In this document: one piece after another, positions 1 through 7,609 of the stretch | How the letters are laid out: every line of letters starts with the position of its first letter | How positions within the stretch are numbered: position 1 is the first letter of the stretch | From: Chitinophagaceae bacterium | GTDB lineage: Bacteria > Bacteroidota > Bacteroidia > Chitinophagales > Chitinophagaceae | Reading direction: 5' to 3' | NCBI GenBank assembly: GCA_016787065.1 | Contig: JAEUVD010000002.1 | Coordinates: forward strand, 124,001 to 188,000 | DNA: 64,000 nt | Notes under the pieces: model-generated | Told to the model about the DNA's origin: nothing | What the model saw: the letters and a program-made list of their open reading frames with translations, nothing else | Database searches by the model: none | Made by a program: the position numbers and the translations under genes

Positions 1-88
1 GTGAATTATCCTGAGCCTGAAGAAGGGTTCCGAAAAATAATAAGGAGAATAAAAGTTTTAGTTTAGTTGTACTGATCCAAGATTGCAT
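1..88 (-). CDS. Start of a secreted protein (partial, runs off the window)
   Basis: Reading leftward from the ATG at 86-88 there is an open frame of 29 codons that reaches the window edge without a stop. It codes for a short polar start, Lys-Leu-Lys, a hydrophobic stretch (LLFSLLFFGTLL) and then QAQD, which is a normal signal peptide with a cleavage site after Ala. The start codon lies inside the end of coaX, a 26-base overlap, so the two are probably translated from one message. The mature protein is outside the window and its function cannot be given. The signal peptide is seen directly; that it is a gene is inference from that and from the overlap. Confidence 0.6.
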   Translation of the reverse strand, partial: MQSWISTTKLKLLFSLLFFGTLLQAQDNS

Positions 89-794
89 AAAGTCCTTTGA
101 ACAAAAAATTTGTGTCGACAAATATCTTGCTTTTAAGACGGGATTCAAAGAAGGGGCTATCACCACCAGTTAAAACAGCGTTAATAGTGCCATATTGCTC
201 TGTGAAGTTGTTCAACATGCCATCGATTTCGGCTGCAATTCCGTTGATAGCGCCGCTTCGGATAGAGGTATCGGTATCATAACCGAGCATAGGCAAATGC
301 CCATCTCGTTGAATGAGAGGCAACCTATCCGTGAACTCATACATCGATCGTAACCGTAAATTGATACCAGGCGAAATGGCACCGCCGCGAAAAGCATTAT
401 TTTTTGCAAGAAAATTATAGGTAATACAGGTTCCTATGGATATAACTACACTATCCTGACGAGGAAATTGCTTACCCAAAGCAGCTACCAAGGCCAAGCG
501 GTCGTTGCCCAAGGTTTCCGGAGATCCGTAGGCATTCAAAAAAGGCAATCGAGTATTTTTATCCAGAAGAATAAAACGAGTGGCGGTGTACAATAGATTT
601 TCTATCTGACGATCGTGATGAACAACAGAAGAGAGAATTGATTTTTCCGGTTTATACGTATTAATGATATCGGCAATAGTGGCAAGCGCCTCCGTTGCGG
701 TAAACTCAATTCTGTCGGTCATTTTATCGCCGGTAAACACAGCGGCCTTCAGGGTCGTATTTCCAAAATCCAAACAGAGCGAAACGGGTAGCAT
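63..794 (-). CDS. coaX: Type III pantothenate kinase
   Basis: Catalyses ATP-dependent phosphorylation of pantothenate, the first step of coenzyme A synthesis, in the cytoplasm. The 243-residue protein has the expected length and ASKHA-fold motifs: DFGNTTLK at the N-terminus (phosphate 1 loop), GNDRLALVAA near residue 95, SIGTCITYN near 118, and GGAISPGINLRLRSM near 137, followed by the FTDRLPL segment typical of CoaX. The ATG at 794 is the first in frame before the first motif. Its end overlaps the start of a secreted protein gene. Nothing unusual is seen. Identification is secure from the motifs. Confidence 0.95.
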   Translation of the reverse strand: MLPVSLCLDFGNTTLKAAVFTGDKMTDRIEFTATEALATIADIINTYKPEKSILSSVVHHDRQIENLLYTATRFILLDKNTRLPFLNAYGSPETLGNDRLALVAALGKQFPRQDSVVISIGTCITYNFLAKNNAFRGGAISPGINLRLRSMYEFTDRLPLIQRDGHLPMLGYDTDTSIRSGAINGIAAEIDGMLNNFTEQYGTINAVLTGGDSPFFESRLKSKIFVDTNFLFKGLYAILDQYN

Positions 795-892
795 GCCTTA
801 AATCTAAAAATTGGCTAAATATAGGGGCATCCTATCAAACCAACGAATAACTTCGGTAAAAGATTTTTTTTAGTTGTAGAGCGTTCTTTTTG

Positions 893-1528
893 TTAGAACC
901 CTTCTGTAGAAAGTTTCCGAAAATGACCGTTGAGCTGAATCCGTTCTTTCAAATTTTTAAGTTCGGTAAGCATTGGAATCGATTGCTTCAAATGGCGCTG
1001 TAAATATTCTTGTCGCTGATCTTCGCGAAGCAGCGTAAGTAGTTCATATTCCTGCTTGGTACTTAGACCTACATGATGGCCTACATCATAACACGTCATT
1101 TCTTCTTCCTTTTTTTTATAGTCCTTTTCAACTTGTAATAATTGATGGAACTGGTGTACTTCTTGCAACACTTTCTTCATTTTAGAAGCAATGCCCTCCC
1201 TCACGTTATCAGGGTACGTAACAATGGCTCCGCTATAGAGTTTGTCGGGCAGTGTTTTAACATGTTCCAGTATCCTGAATACTTGTTGCGCTTCGGTTTT
1301 AATATCCATTTCACCGGTATCGTATTCTTTCTCAATTGAAAGAATTTCCACGGTTGTACCAAGCTCCATAATTTCATTGTCAACAATAGCGGGAATACCA
1401 AAAACCTTTTTCAAATCAAAACACTCTCGTATAAGTTGCTTGTATCGGGGTTCGAAAATATGCAGGTTTAGTTTTTCGCCCGGAAAGACAACAATATTCA
1501 GCGGAAAAATCGGAATGAAATTCGTCAT
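893..1528 (-). CDS. LON substrate-binding domain protein, stand-alone
   Basis: A 211-residue protein made only of the N-terminal substrate-recognition domain of Lon proteases. It opens with the signature FPLNIVVFPGEKLNLHIFEPRY, followed by the beta-rich core (GTTVEILSIEKEYDTGEMDI, VFRILE) and a helical C-terminal part from about residue 110. No AAA+ or peptidase domain follows, so it is not Lon itself. Such single-domain proteins are common in bacteria and their role is unclear; binding of unfolded polypeptide is the usual guess. A -7 box at 1553-1560 fits its own promoter. Confidence 0.85.
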   Translation of the reverse strand: MTNFIPIFPLNIVVFPGEKLNLHIFEPRYKQLIRECFDLKKVFGIPAIVDNEIMELGTTVEILSIEKEYDTGEMDIKTEAQQVFRILEHVKTLPDKLYSGAIVTYPDNVREGIASKMKKVLQEVHQFHQLLQVEKDYKKKEEEMTCYDVGHHVGLSTKQEYELLTLLREDQRQEYLQRHLKQSIPMLTELKNLKERIQLNGHFRKLSTEGF

Positions 1529-1552
1529 GAAGTAAAAATAGGAACTTCATTT

Positions 1553-1560
1553 CAAAAATA
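1553..1560 (-). promoter_or_regulatory. -7 promoter box for the LON-domain gene
   Basis: On the minus strand the sequence is TATTTTTG, a full match to the Bacteroidota -7 consensus TAnnTTTG. It lies 25 bases before the ATG at 1528, giving a short leader. I do not see a clear TTG -33 element at the usual spacing, so this rests on the -7 box and its position. Confidence 0.45.
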
Positions 1561-1622
1561 ATGGAAGCCAGGAAAGTTCTTGCCACTCATCCCTTTTTTC
1601 GTTCATGTTTAACCCATGCAAC

Positions 1623-1630
1623 TATATTTG
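1623..1630 (+). promoter_or_regulatory. -7 promoter box for the S46 peptidase; decides its start
   Basis: TATATTTG matches TAnnTTTG exactly and ends 21 bases before the ATG at 1652. The longer reading frame that begins at 1616 would have to start upstream of this promoter, so 1652, directly before a signal peptide, is the real start. No good -33 TTG is visible. Confidence 0.55.
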
Positions 1631-1651
1631 TGCTTCTCAAAAAATTACAAC

Positions 1652-3802
1652 ATGAAAAAACTTGTCTTGTTCTTTCTAACCGTATGGGCTTTTCAGTCAG
1701 CAAAAGCTGATGAAGGAATGTGGTTACCTATGATGATTTCGCAGAACTATGAGGAAATGCAACGCCTTGGTTTGAAGCTTACTCCGGAACAGATTTATTC
1801 TATCAACCGAAATTCCATGAAGGATGCTATTGTACATTTCGGAAGTGGTTGCACCGGTGAAATGATTTCGCCGAAAGGTTTGCTTATGACGAATCATCAT
1901 TGTGGCTATGGTTCAATTGCTGCGGTGAGTACCGTTGATAAAAACTACCTCATGAATGGTTTTATGGCACATACGATGGATGAAGAAATTCCTTGTCCGG
2001 GTTTATCCGTACGATTTCTGATTCGAATCGAAGATGTTACCAAAGAAGTAAACGATTTTTTAGGCGATGCTTACGGAAAAGAAGTAGAAAAGAAGCAAGA
2101 AGAAATATTTAAGAAAATTACAACCGCAGCGAATGAAGGTAAAACCTATGAAAGCGATGTTAAGTCGTTTTATGCCGGTAACCGCTATTATTTACTGGTG
2201 TATCAACGATTTACCGACGTACGTTTAGTAGCAACCCCTCCGGAGAACTTAGGTAAATTTGGTGGCGACACCGATAATTGGATGTGGCCCCGACATACCT
2301 GTGATTTCTCAATGTTTAGAGTGTATTCCGATAATGATAATAAACCGGCTGCCTTCTCTAAAAATAATCGTCCGTTTATTCCGAAGCACTATCTACCGGT
2401 TTCTATGAAAGGAGTAAAGGAAAATGATTATGCCATGATTATGGGTTACCCCGGTCGTACCACGCGCTACATGACGTCGTATGGCGTTGATCAGGCTATT
2501 AATATCAATAACCCAACTACAGTAAGTGTTCGCGACAAACGTTTGGCTATCATGCGTGAAGAAATGGAAAAAGATCCGGCTGTTGATTTGGCTTATGCTT
2601 CAAGCTATGCGCAAATAGCAAATTATTGGAAGTATTTTATCGGACAAACCGAACAATTGAAACGCTTGAACATCATCGGCGAAAAAGAAAAAGAAGAAGA
2701 AGCATTTCAGGAATGGGCGAAAGAAAATGCACGTGAATACAAAAAAGTGTTGAAAGATTATCAGAAAGCATATGCCGCGTATCAGCCTTATGCCAAACAT
2801 GCTGTGTTGTATCGTGAAGCTTTTCTTGCTTCCACACTTACAAAATATGCACTTGGTTTTGATGCACTGCAAAAAGCCATGAAGGCGAATGTGTCTTCCG
2901 ATTCACTAAACGTTATCTGTAAGAAACTTCTAAAAAATCGTAAGTCGTTTGATGGTTTCAATTTAACCCTAGACAAACGCGTTTTTGCGGCGCTCAATCA
3001 AATGTATTATGAAGAAGTTTCAAAGAGCCAACACCCGGAAATATTTGCTTCTGATGTTTTTGCGAATCATGGCAATGCCGATTGGAAAAAAACGTTTGAA
3101 GACTATGCCGAGTACGTTTATAGCAATACACTATTACTGGATAGTGCTGCGTTAGCCGCACGATGTAATGCAGATAGTGTGCAAGTTTTAATGAACGACC
3201 CAGCCATACGGTATGCTTTAAATGTGATGCAGAATTACATGGATAACTATGATCCGAAAGCAAAAGAATTTGGGTACGATATGTTTGAACTGAATAGAGC
3301 CTATCAAGGTGCATTGTTAGAAAAAAATAAGAACAAGAAAATGTACCCAGATGCCAACTCAACCATGCGCGTAACGTATGGTAAAGTGCTACCTTATGCT
3401 CCGAAGGATGCTGTCTTTTTTAACTACTATTCAACAGCAGATGGGTTAATGGAAAAGTATAAACCGGGTGATAAAGAATTTGATCTGCAAGCCAAGATTG
3501 TTGATTTATTGAAACGCAAAGACTATGGTGATTATGCCGATAAAAACCTAGGTAATTTGGTTACTTGCTTTATCACTAATAATGATATTACCGGAGGTAA
3601 TTCAGGAAGTCCGGTAATCAATGGCGATGGCGAATTAATTGGTGCTGCCTTTGATGGTAACTGGGAAGCGATGAGTGGTGATATTGCCTTCGATACGCGT
3701 TACAAGCGTACCATTGTTGCCGATGTGCGTTATATTTTATGGGTAGTGGATCGTGTTCTAGATGGACGAATGTTATTGGAAGAAATGAGTTTGAGAAATT
3801 AG
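1652..3802 (+). CDS. S46 family dipeptidyl-peptidase, DPP7-like
   Basis: A secreted serine peptidase that removes dipeptides from oligopeptide N-termini in the periplasm or at the cell surface. Met at 1652 starts a signal peptide (KKLVLFFLTVWAFQSAKA). Motifs, numbered from this Met: TNHHCGYG with the catalytic His about 83, DNWMWPRH-TCDF with Asn209, Trp210 and Asp218, and GGNSGSP with Ser651. By spacing from the catalytic Ser, Gly669 in FDGNW lies where DPP7 enzymes carry Gly and DPP11 enzymes carry Arg. This favours DPP7-type preference for hydrophobic P1 residues over Asp/Glu. Length (716 residues) is normal. It is a single-gene unit with its own promoter and a strong terminator behind it. 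The family call is secure; the substrate class is inferred from one position. Confidence 0.93.
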   Translation: MKKLVLFFLTVWAFQSAKADEGMWLPMMISQNYEEMQRLGLKLTPEQIYSINRNSMKDAIVHFGSGCTGEMISPKGLLMTNHHCGYGSIAAVSTVDKNYLMNGFMAHTMDEEIPCPGLSVRFLIRIEDVTKEVNDFLGDAYGKEVEKKQEEIFKKITTAANEGKTYESDVKSFYAGNRYYLLVYQRFTDVRLVATPPENLGKFGGDTDNWMWPRHTCDFSMFRVYSDNDNKPAAFSKNNRPFIPKHYLPVSMKGVKENDYAMIMGYPGRTTRYMTSYGVDQAININNPTTVSVRDKRLAIMREEMEKDPAVDLAYASSYAQIANYWKYFIGQTEQLKRLNIIGEKEKEEEAFQEWAKENAREYKKVLKDYQKAYAAYQPYAKHAVLYREAFLASTLTKYALGFDALQKAMKANVSSDSLNVICKKLLKNRKSFDGFNLTLDKRVFAALNQMYYEEVSKSQHPEIFASDVFANHGNADWKKTFEDYAEYVYSNTLLLDSAALAARCNADSVQVLMNDPAIRYALNVMQNYMDNYDPKAKEFGYDMFELNRAYQGALLEKNKNKKMYPDANSTMRVTYGKVLPYAPKDAVFFNYYSTADGLMEKYKPGDKEFDLQAKIVDLLKRKDYGDYADKNLGNLVTCFITNNDITGGNSGSPVINGDGELIGAAFDGNWEAMSGDIAFDTRYKRTIVADVRYILWVVDRVLDGRMLLEEMSLRN

Positions 3803-3830
3803 GTTCAACGAGCATACCTATCATTACAAT

Positions 3831-3870
3831 AAAAAGAGGCTTTCAACATGGTGTTGAAAGCCTCTTTTTA
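3831..3870 (+). terminator. Intrinsic terminator after the S46 peptidase
   Basis: A perfect 18-bp inverted repeat (AAAAAGAGGCTTTCAACA, then a 3-base TGG loop, then its complement) ends in TTTTTAT. It stands 28 bases past the stop codon. The A-run on the left side makes it usable in both directions. Confidence 0.9.
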
Positions 3871-3928
3871 TAAAGTGTTACTCCGTAGCAATAATTTTCA
3901 GATAGGGTAACAACACACGTACCTGCCT

Positions 3929-4024
3929 CTAAAAATAGGTACTTAGAATCTGCGATTTTGTTAACCCCGTTATCGCATTAATATCATTGATAATATCGTC
4001 GAGCATGGCAAAGTCGTTCTGAAA
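3929..4024 (-). pseudogene. Possible leftover C-terminal end of an unknown gene
   Basis: Read leftward, this stretch codes for about 30 residues ending LDDIINDINAITGLTKSQI-LSTYF and a TAG stop at 3929-3931. The composition looks like a real protein C-terminus, but the frame is closed by a TAA just upstream (about 4027). A single ATG lies at FAM-LDD and would give only about 26 residues. It abuts the broken TGT-like gene on the other strand, so the two may be the edges of an old deletion or rearrangement. I do not recognise the family, and chance coding is possible. Confidence 0.25.
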
Positions 4025-4038
4025 TTATTGGTATACCC

Positions 4039-4473
4039 ATGAGTAGAAATTCGAAGTATAAACAATACCAACAAGGAATAGAACGATTTCTTTTTATTAA
4101 AAAACATTTTAGTGAAACAACTATTTTTCACGCCTTAGGTTGTGGTAGTCGCACTATGATTGCTATGTTGTCATCCTTAAGCGTTCGTTTTTTTGATTCC
4201 AGTGCATATTACAAAGCTGCCTTTTTTGGTGAAGCCGTAGAGCCTATCACGTTTTGTTCGATAGGCAAACCCAACACTAAACCGGAATGCAAACAATGTC
4301 TTATTAAACAAAGAACTCCCCATTCCGACCAAACGCGAATCAACTATAATTTGCGAGAAACATTCAAAGAAGTGCAACGTTGTAAATGTGCCTTAGCAGA
4401 AAAGAAAATGAAAGACTATCTACAACTTCGTTTGAAGCCTAAACACTACGAATTAATTGTGCAGTATTTATAA
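4039..4473 (+). pseudogene. C-terminal fragment of a tRNA-guanine transglycosylase (TGT/DpdA-like) protein
   Basis: The 144 residues align by eye with only the last third of TGT-superfamily enzymes, which swap guanine for a 7-deazaguanine base in tRNA or, for DpdA, in DNA. HALGCGSRTMIAML corresponds to the LMGVGTPEDL segment, and VRFFDSSAYYKAAFFG to the IDMFDC...RNARNG segment with the nucleophile Asp (Asp53 here). ECKQC (Cys84, Cys87) corresponds to the zinc Cys cluster, and NYNLRETFKEVQ to HNLRYYQ. The zinc-ligand His is Tyr103 here. Coding similarity seems to continue a few codons upstream of the ATG (EIIGIP), then a stop closes the frame at 3991-3993, so the N-terminal barrel is missing. 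Probably a remnant. Whether it came from a tRNA or a DNA-modifying enzyme cannot be told from this piece. Confidence 0.55.
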
Positions 4474-4550
4474 CGCCGAACATAGTGAAACGGTTTTATT
4501 GTTGAGGATATCCTGTTATGTAAATGGAAGGTGTACCTTACTATGAAAGG

Positions 4551-4787
4551 TGATGTTTTGGGCGAATGATGGTTTGGGTGAATAATGGTTTGGGTGAATG
4601 ATGGTTTGGGTGAATGATGGTTTGGGCGAATAATGGTTTGGGTGAATGATGGTTTGGGAGAATGATGGTTTGGGTGAATGATGGTTTGGGTGAATAATGG
4701 TTTGGGCGAATAATGGTTTGGGTAAATGATGGTTTGGGCGAATAATGGTTTGGGTGAATAATGGTTTGGGCGAATAATGATTCGCCC
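4551..4787. repeat. 16-bp tandem repeat array with terminal hairpin
   Basis: Thirteen head-to-tail copies of YGAATRATGGTTTGGG run from 4563 to 4770, with a partial copy before and one after. Positions 1 (t/c, once a) and 6 (a/g) vary between copies; the rest is nearly constant. The last partial copy turns into GGGCGAAT-AATG-ATTCGCCC (4768-4787), a perfect 8-bp hairpin that touches the stop codon of comM. The 16-bp period is not a multiple of three and there are no unique spacers, so it is neither coding nor CRISPR. The stretch 4474-4550 before it shows no gene. Confidence 0.92.
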
Positions 4788-6335
4788 CTACGTGTTACCC
4801 CAATTCTCGCGGTCTAAACTTCGATATTGAATGGCTTCTGCAAGATGCTCTGTTTTAATTTCTGGTGAACCCGAAAGGTCAGCAATGGTTCGCGAAACTT
4901 TTAATATTCTATCATACGCCCTGGCAGAAAGATTCAATCGCTCCATAGCCGTTTTCAACAACTGATTGCCTGCACTATTCAATTTACAAATTTCTTGTAA
5001 TTGTTTACTACCAATTTGTGCGTTGGCATACAACCCTTCATTGTTTTGATAGCGTTCCAGTTGAATGGCGCGTGCATTTAAAACACGTTCACGAATATGT
5101 ACACTTTTCTCCTGATGTTCCGATTGAATAGTTGATAAATCGGAAAAGGAAACAGGTGTTACTTCAACATGCAAATCAATACGATCTAATAACGGGCCCG
5201 AAATTTTATTCAAATACTTTTGTACGGCGCCGGGCGGACAACTGCATTCTTTCTCCGGATGATTAAAATAACCACACGGACAAGGATTCATACTTGCCAC
5301 CAACATAAAATTGGCGGGATAGTCGATACTCATCTTAGCCCTTGAAATAGTTACCCTTCGTTCTTCCATAGGTTGTCGCATGACCTCCAATACGGTACGT
5401 TTGAATTCAGGTAATTCATCTAAAAATAAAACACCATTATGCGCTAATGAAATTTCACCAGGCTGAGGATGTCCGCCACCACCTACCAATGCCACATCAC
5501 TTACTGTATGATGTGGCGACCGGAAAGGTCTTCGGGCAACAAGTGTAGCATTCTCAGGTAACTTGCCTGCCACCGAATGTATCTTTGTTGTTTCTAGAGC
5601 TTCTTGCAATGTAAGCGGAGGAAGTATAGACGGAAGTCGCTTTGCTAACATCGTTTTACCTGCTCCAGGCGGACCAATTAAAATAACGTTGTGACCACCG
5701 GCGGCCGCAATTTCTAACGCACGTTTTATATTCATTTGTCCTTTTACCTCACAGAAGTCGATATCAAATTCCGTTTGCGAATAAAAAAATTCTTCTCGCG
5801 TATCTACTTCTGTAGGCTGTAAATTTTCCTTTCCATTCAAAAAATCAATCATCTCTTTCAGATGAGAAACGCCATACACCTTGAGGTTATTTACTAAGGC
5901 TGCCTCACGAGCGTTTTCGGTAGGAACAAAGAGCGCTTCAAAGCCCTCCTTACGCGCTTGTATAGCCATCGGTAGAGATCCTTTGATCGGAAGAATCGCT
6001 CCGTCTAAAGAAAGCTCTCCCATCATGATATACTTATCCAAATTATGTGTTTGTACTTGTTCGGTAGCGCCCAAAATACCAATAGCAATAGGCAGATCGA
6101 AGGAAGAACCCGATTTACGAATATCAGCCGGTGATAAGTTTACCACAACTTTGATGCGCGGGAAGCGGTAGTAATTATTTTTTATCGCTGATTCTACTCT
6201 ATGCTGACTTTCCTTCACCGCATTATCAGGTAAGCCAACCACATAAAATTTGGTACCATCCAAAACATCTACTTCTGTTGTAATGGTAATGGCTTCAACG
6301 CCATATACGGCACTGGCAAAGAGTTTAATCATCAT
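4788..6335 (-). CDS. comM: YifB/ComM-family magnesium-chelatase-like AAA+ ATPase
   Basis: A 515-residue protein with the full family layout: an N-terminal Lon-protease-like fold domain (to about 170), a Mg-chelatase AAA+ core, and the C-terminal Mg_chelatase_C domain. The Walker A motif GPPGAGKTML is near residue 220 and NGVLFLDELPEF (Walker B) near 300. SPHHTVSDVALVGGGG and MNPCPCGY are family signatures. In Vibrio and Haemophilus, ComM is a hexameric helicase that drives branch migration during natural transformation; the function in Bacteroidota is assumed to be similar. It has its own -7 box at 6356-6363, and the gene ends at the hairpin of the 16-bp repeat array. Confidence 0.92.
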   Translation of the reverse strand: MMIKLFASAVYGVEAITITTEVDVLDGTKFYVVGLPDNAVKESQHRVESAIKNNYYRFPRIKVVVNLSPADIRKSGSSFDLPIAIGILGATEQVQTHNLDKYIMMGELSLDGAILPIKGSLPMAIQARKEGFEALFVPTENAREAALVNNLKVYGVSHLKEMIDFLNGKENLQPTEVDTREEFFYSQTEFDIDFCEVKGQMNIKRALEIAAAGGHNVILIGPPGAGKTMLAKRLPSILPPLTLQEALETTKIHSVAGKLPENATLVARRPFRSPHHTVSDVALVGGGGHPQPGEISLAHNGVLFLDELPEFKRTVLEVMRQPMEERRVTISRAKMSIDYPANFMLVASMNPCPCGYFNHPEKECSCPPGAVQKYLNKISGPLLDRIDLHVEVTPVSFSDLSTIQSEHQEKSVHIRERVLNARAIQLERYQNNEGLYANAQIGSKQLQEICKLNSAGNQLLKTAMERLNLSARAYDRILKVSRTIADLSGSPEIKTEHLAEAIQYRSLDRENWGNT

Positions 6336-6355
6336 ATAGTAAATGCTTGTTCCTG

Positions 6356-6363
6356 CAAAGTTA
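6356..6363 (-). promoter_or_regulatory. -7 promoter box for comM
   Basis: TAACTTTG on the minus strand matches TAnnTTTG, about 20 bases before the ATG at 6335. A weak GTTTAC at about the -33 distance is not convincing. Confidence 0.45.
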
Positions 6364-6432
6364 GCTACCTGATGATACGCCGAAGTAAACGAGTTAATAA
6401 GTAATACCCAAAGCGGAGGAATATTTTATTCC

Positions 6433-7446
6433 TTATTCTTTGAGTATTGCATAACTGATACGTTCGGTGTTGTTGGAAAGAATAACTCGATAACTTCCGG
6501 CGTTTAAAGCCGACAGGTCTATGCGCATGTTACTCGTGGTTACTGTTTGCTTTGCAACAATGGCTCCTTGGCTGTTAACTACGTAAAGCTGGTAATTGTT
6601 ATTCTCCTTTTGTTCAATAAATAATTCGCGTTGTACTACGGTAGGATAAAGTTTTATATTACTATTCAAGAAGACCGCGTTGTTACCGGCGCTAATCGCT
6701 GGCGACCAGCGATAAAGTGTATTCTCAACCGGAAATGAATCAACCCCAATCGTTGAAAGGGCATTATTAATTTGTGATGTCGTGGCGGAATCCATAATCG
6801 CGGGATTTTCATTCTTAACATAATATAGTTTGTCGAACGAATCGGCGTTGTAATTGTAATTTTGTACGAAGGCAAAAAACGGGCCTTTGGTTCCATAACC
6901 ATTGATAGAATCCTTGTATAAAGCAGTTATTGCTGCGCGTGATGACTTGCCAAAACGTAATTCGAAAACATTTTTATCCTCGTGAAACCAGGCTTGCAAA
7001 TTGGCAGAGTCAGTTGTTCCTAAATCAAAGAATCCTACATTACGCCATTCTATTTTCGTAATTTTTTTACCTGAAACAACTTCCGTTTTGTAATTAATTG
7101 AAGAATTGAGGTTGGAAAAATCATTATGTAAATCATAAACATCAGCTATCCAAGAAATGAAACTATAGTTGTTTTGCATTAATGACGTTTTGAAAAACAT
7201 TTCTGCACCCACCCCGTCGTTTTGATCAAAATAAATATGAGAGGTCGTGTCATGCATCATTCGATAGGTAAACCCAAGCGGAACATCCGCATCAAAGTCA
7301 TCCCAATCTGTGGTAGTAATTGTTGTTGGTGAAGTAAGGTATTGATAGGGAACATTTTTTTGAACGGTGAATACCAAACTATCAGGAGCAGAAATTACAG
7401 TGTTATAAAGAAACACCAAGAGCAATAAGAGATTTAATTTTTTCAT
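6433..7446 (-). CDS. Secreted protein with T9SS type A sorting domain
   Basis: A 337-residue protein. A signal peptide (MKKLNLLLLLVFLYNTVISA) is followed by about 240 residues with no motif I recognise, rich in aromatic and Asp/Asn residues as in surface beta-sandwich proteins. The C-terminal 75 residues form a type IX secretion sorting domain: LYPTVVQRELFIEQ, LYVVNSQGAIV, IDLSALNAGSYRVIL and a basic end ILKE. It should be carried through the outer membrane by the Por/T9SS machinery and anchored or released at the surface. It is encoded just downstream of another T9SS cargo gene in the same direction, 163 bases apart. The function of the mature part is unknown. Confidence 0.8.
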   Translation of the reverse strand: MKKLNLLLLLVFLYNTVISAPDSLVFTVQKNVPYQYLTSPTTITTTDWDDFDADVPLGFTYRMMHDTTSHIYFDQNDGVGAEMFFKTSLMQNNYSFISWIADVYDLHNDFSNLNSSINYKTEVVSGKKITKIEWRNVGFFDLGTTDSANLQAWFHEDKNVFELRFGKSSRAAITALYKDSINGYGTKGPFFAFVQNYNYNADSFDKLYYVKNENPAIMDSATTSQINNALSTIGVDSFPVENTLYRWSPAISAGNNAVFLNSNIKLYPTVVQRELFIEQKENNNYQLYVVNSQGAIVAKQTVTTSNMRIDLSALNAGSYRVILSNNTERISYAILKE

Positions 7447-7609
7447 GAGAATTTATTTATATGAATCTAAAGTGTTTCGTAAAAGCTAAATGGTTGTATG
7501 CCCCTAAAACTATTTCTATTAGCTATATACTACAAACAACTTGCTATCTTTCAAGTAAACAACACAAGTCACTTATGCTAAGATATTCGAATTATTGAAA
7601 CCAACTTAA

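Noticed and set aside
2994..3362. Long antisense frame inside the S46 peptidase gene
   Set aside because: No recognisable protein features; it lies wholly within a well-supported gene and has no promoter or start signal.
4551..4770. G-quadruplex formed by the GGG runs of the tandem repeat
   Set aside because: The G-runs are 13 bases apart, too far for a stable quadruplex under usual rules.
4551..4787. Regular repeats resembling a CRISPR array
   Set aside because: The units are 16 bp and directly adjacent, with no unique spacers between them; no cas genes are nearby.
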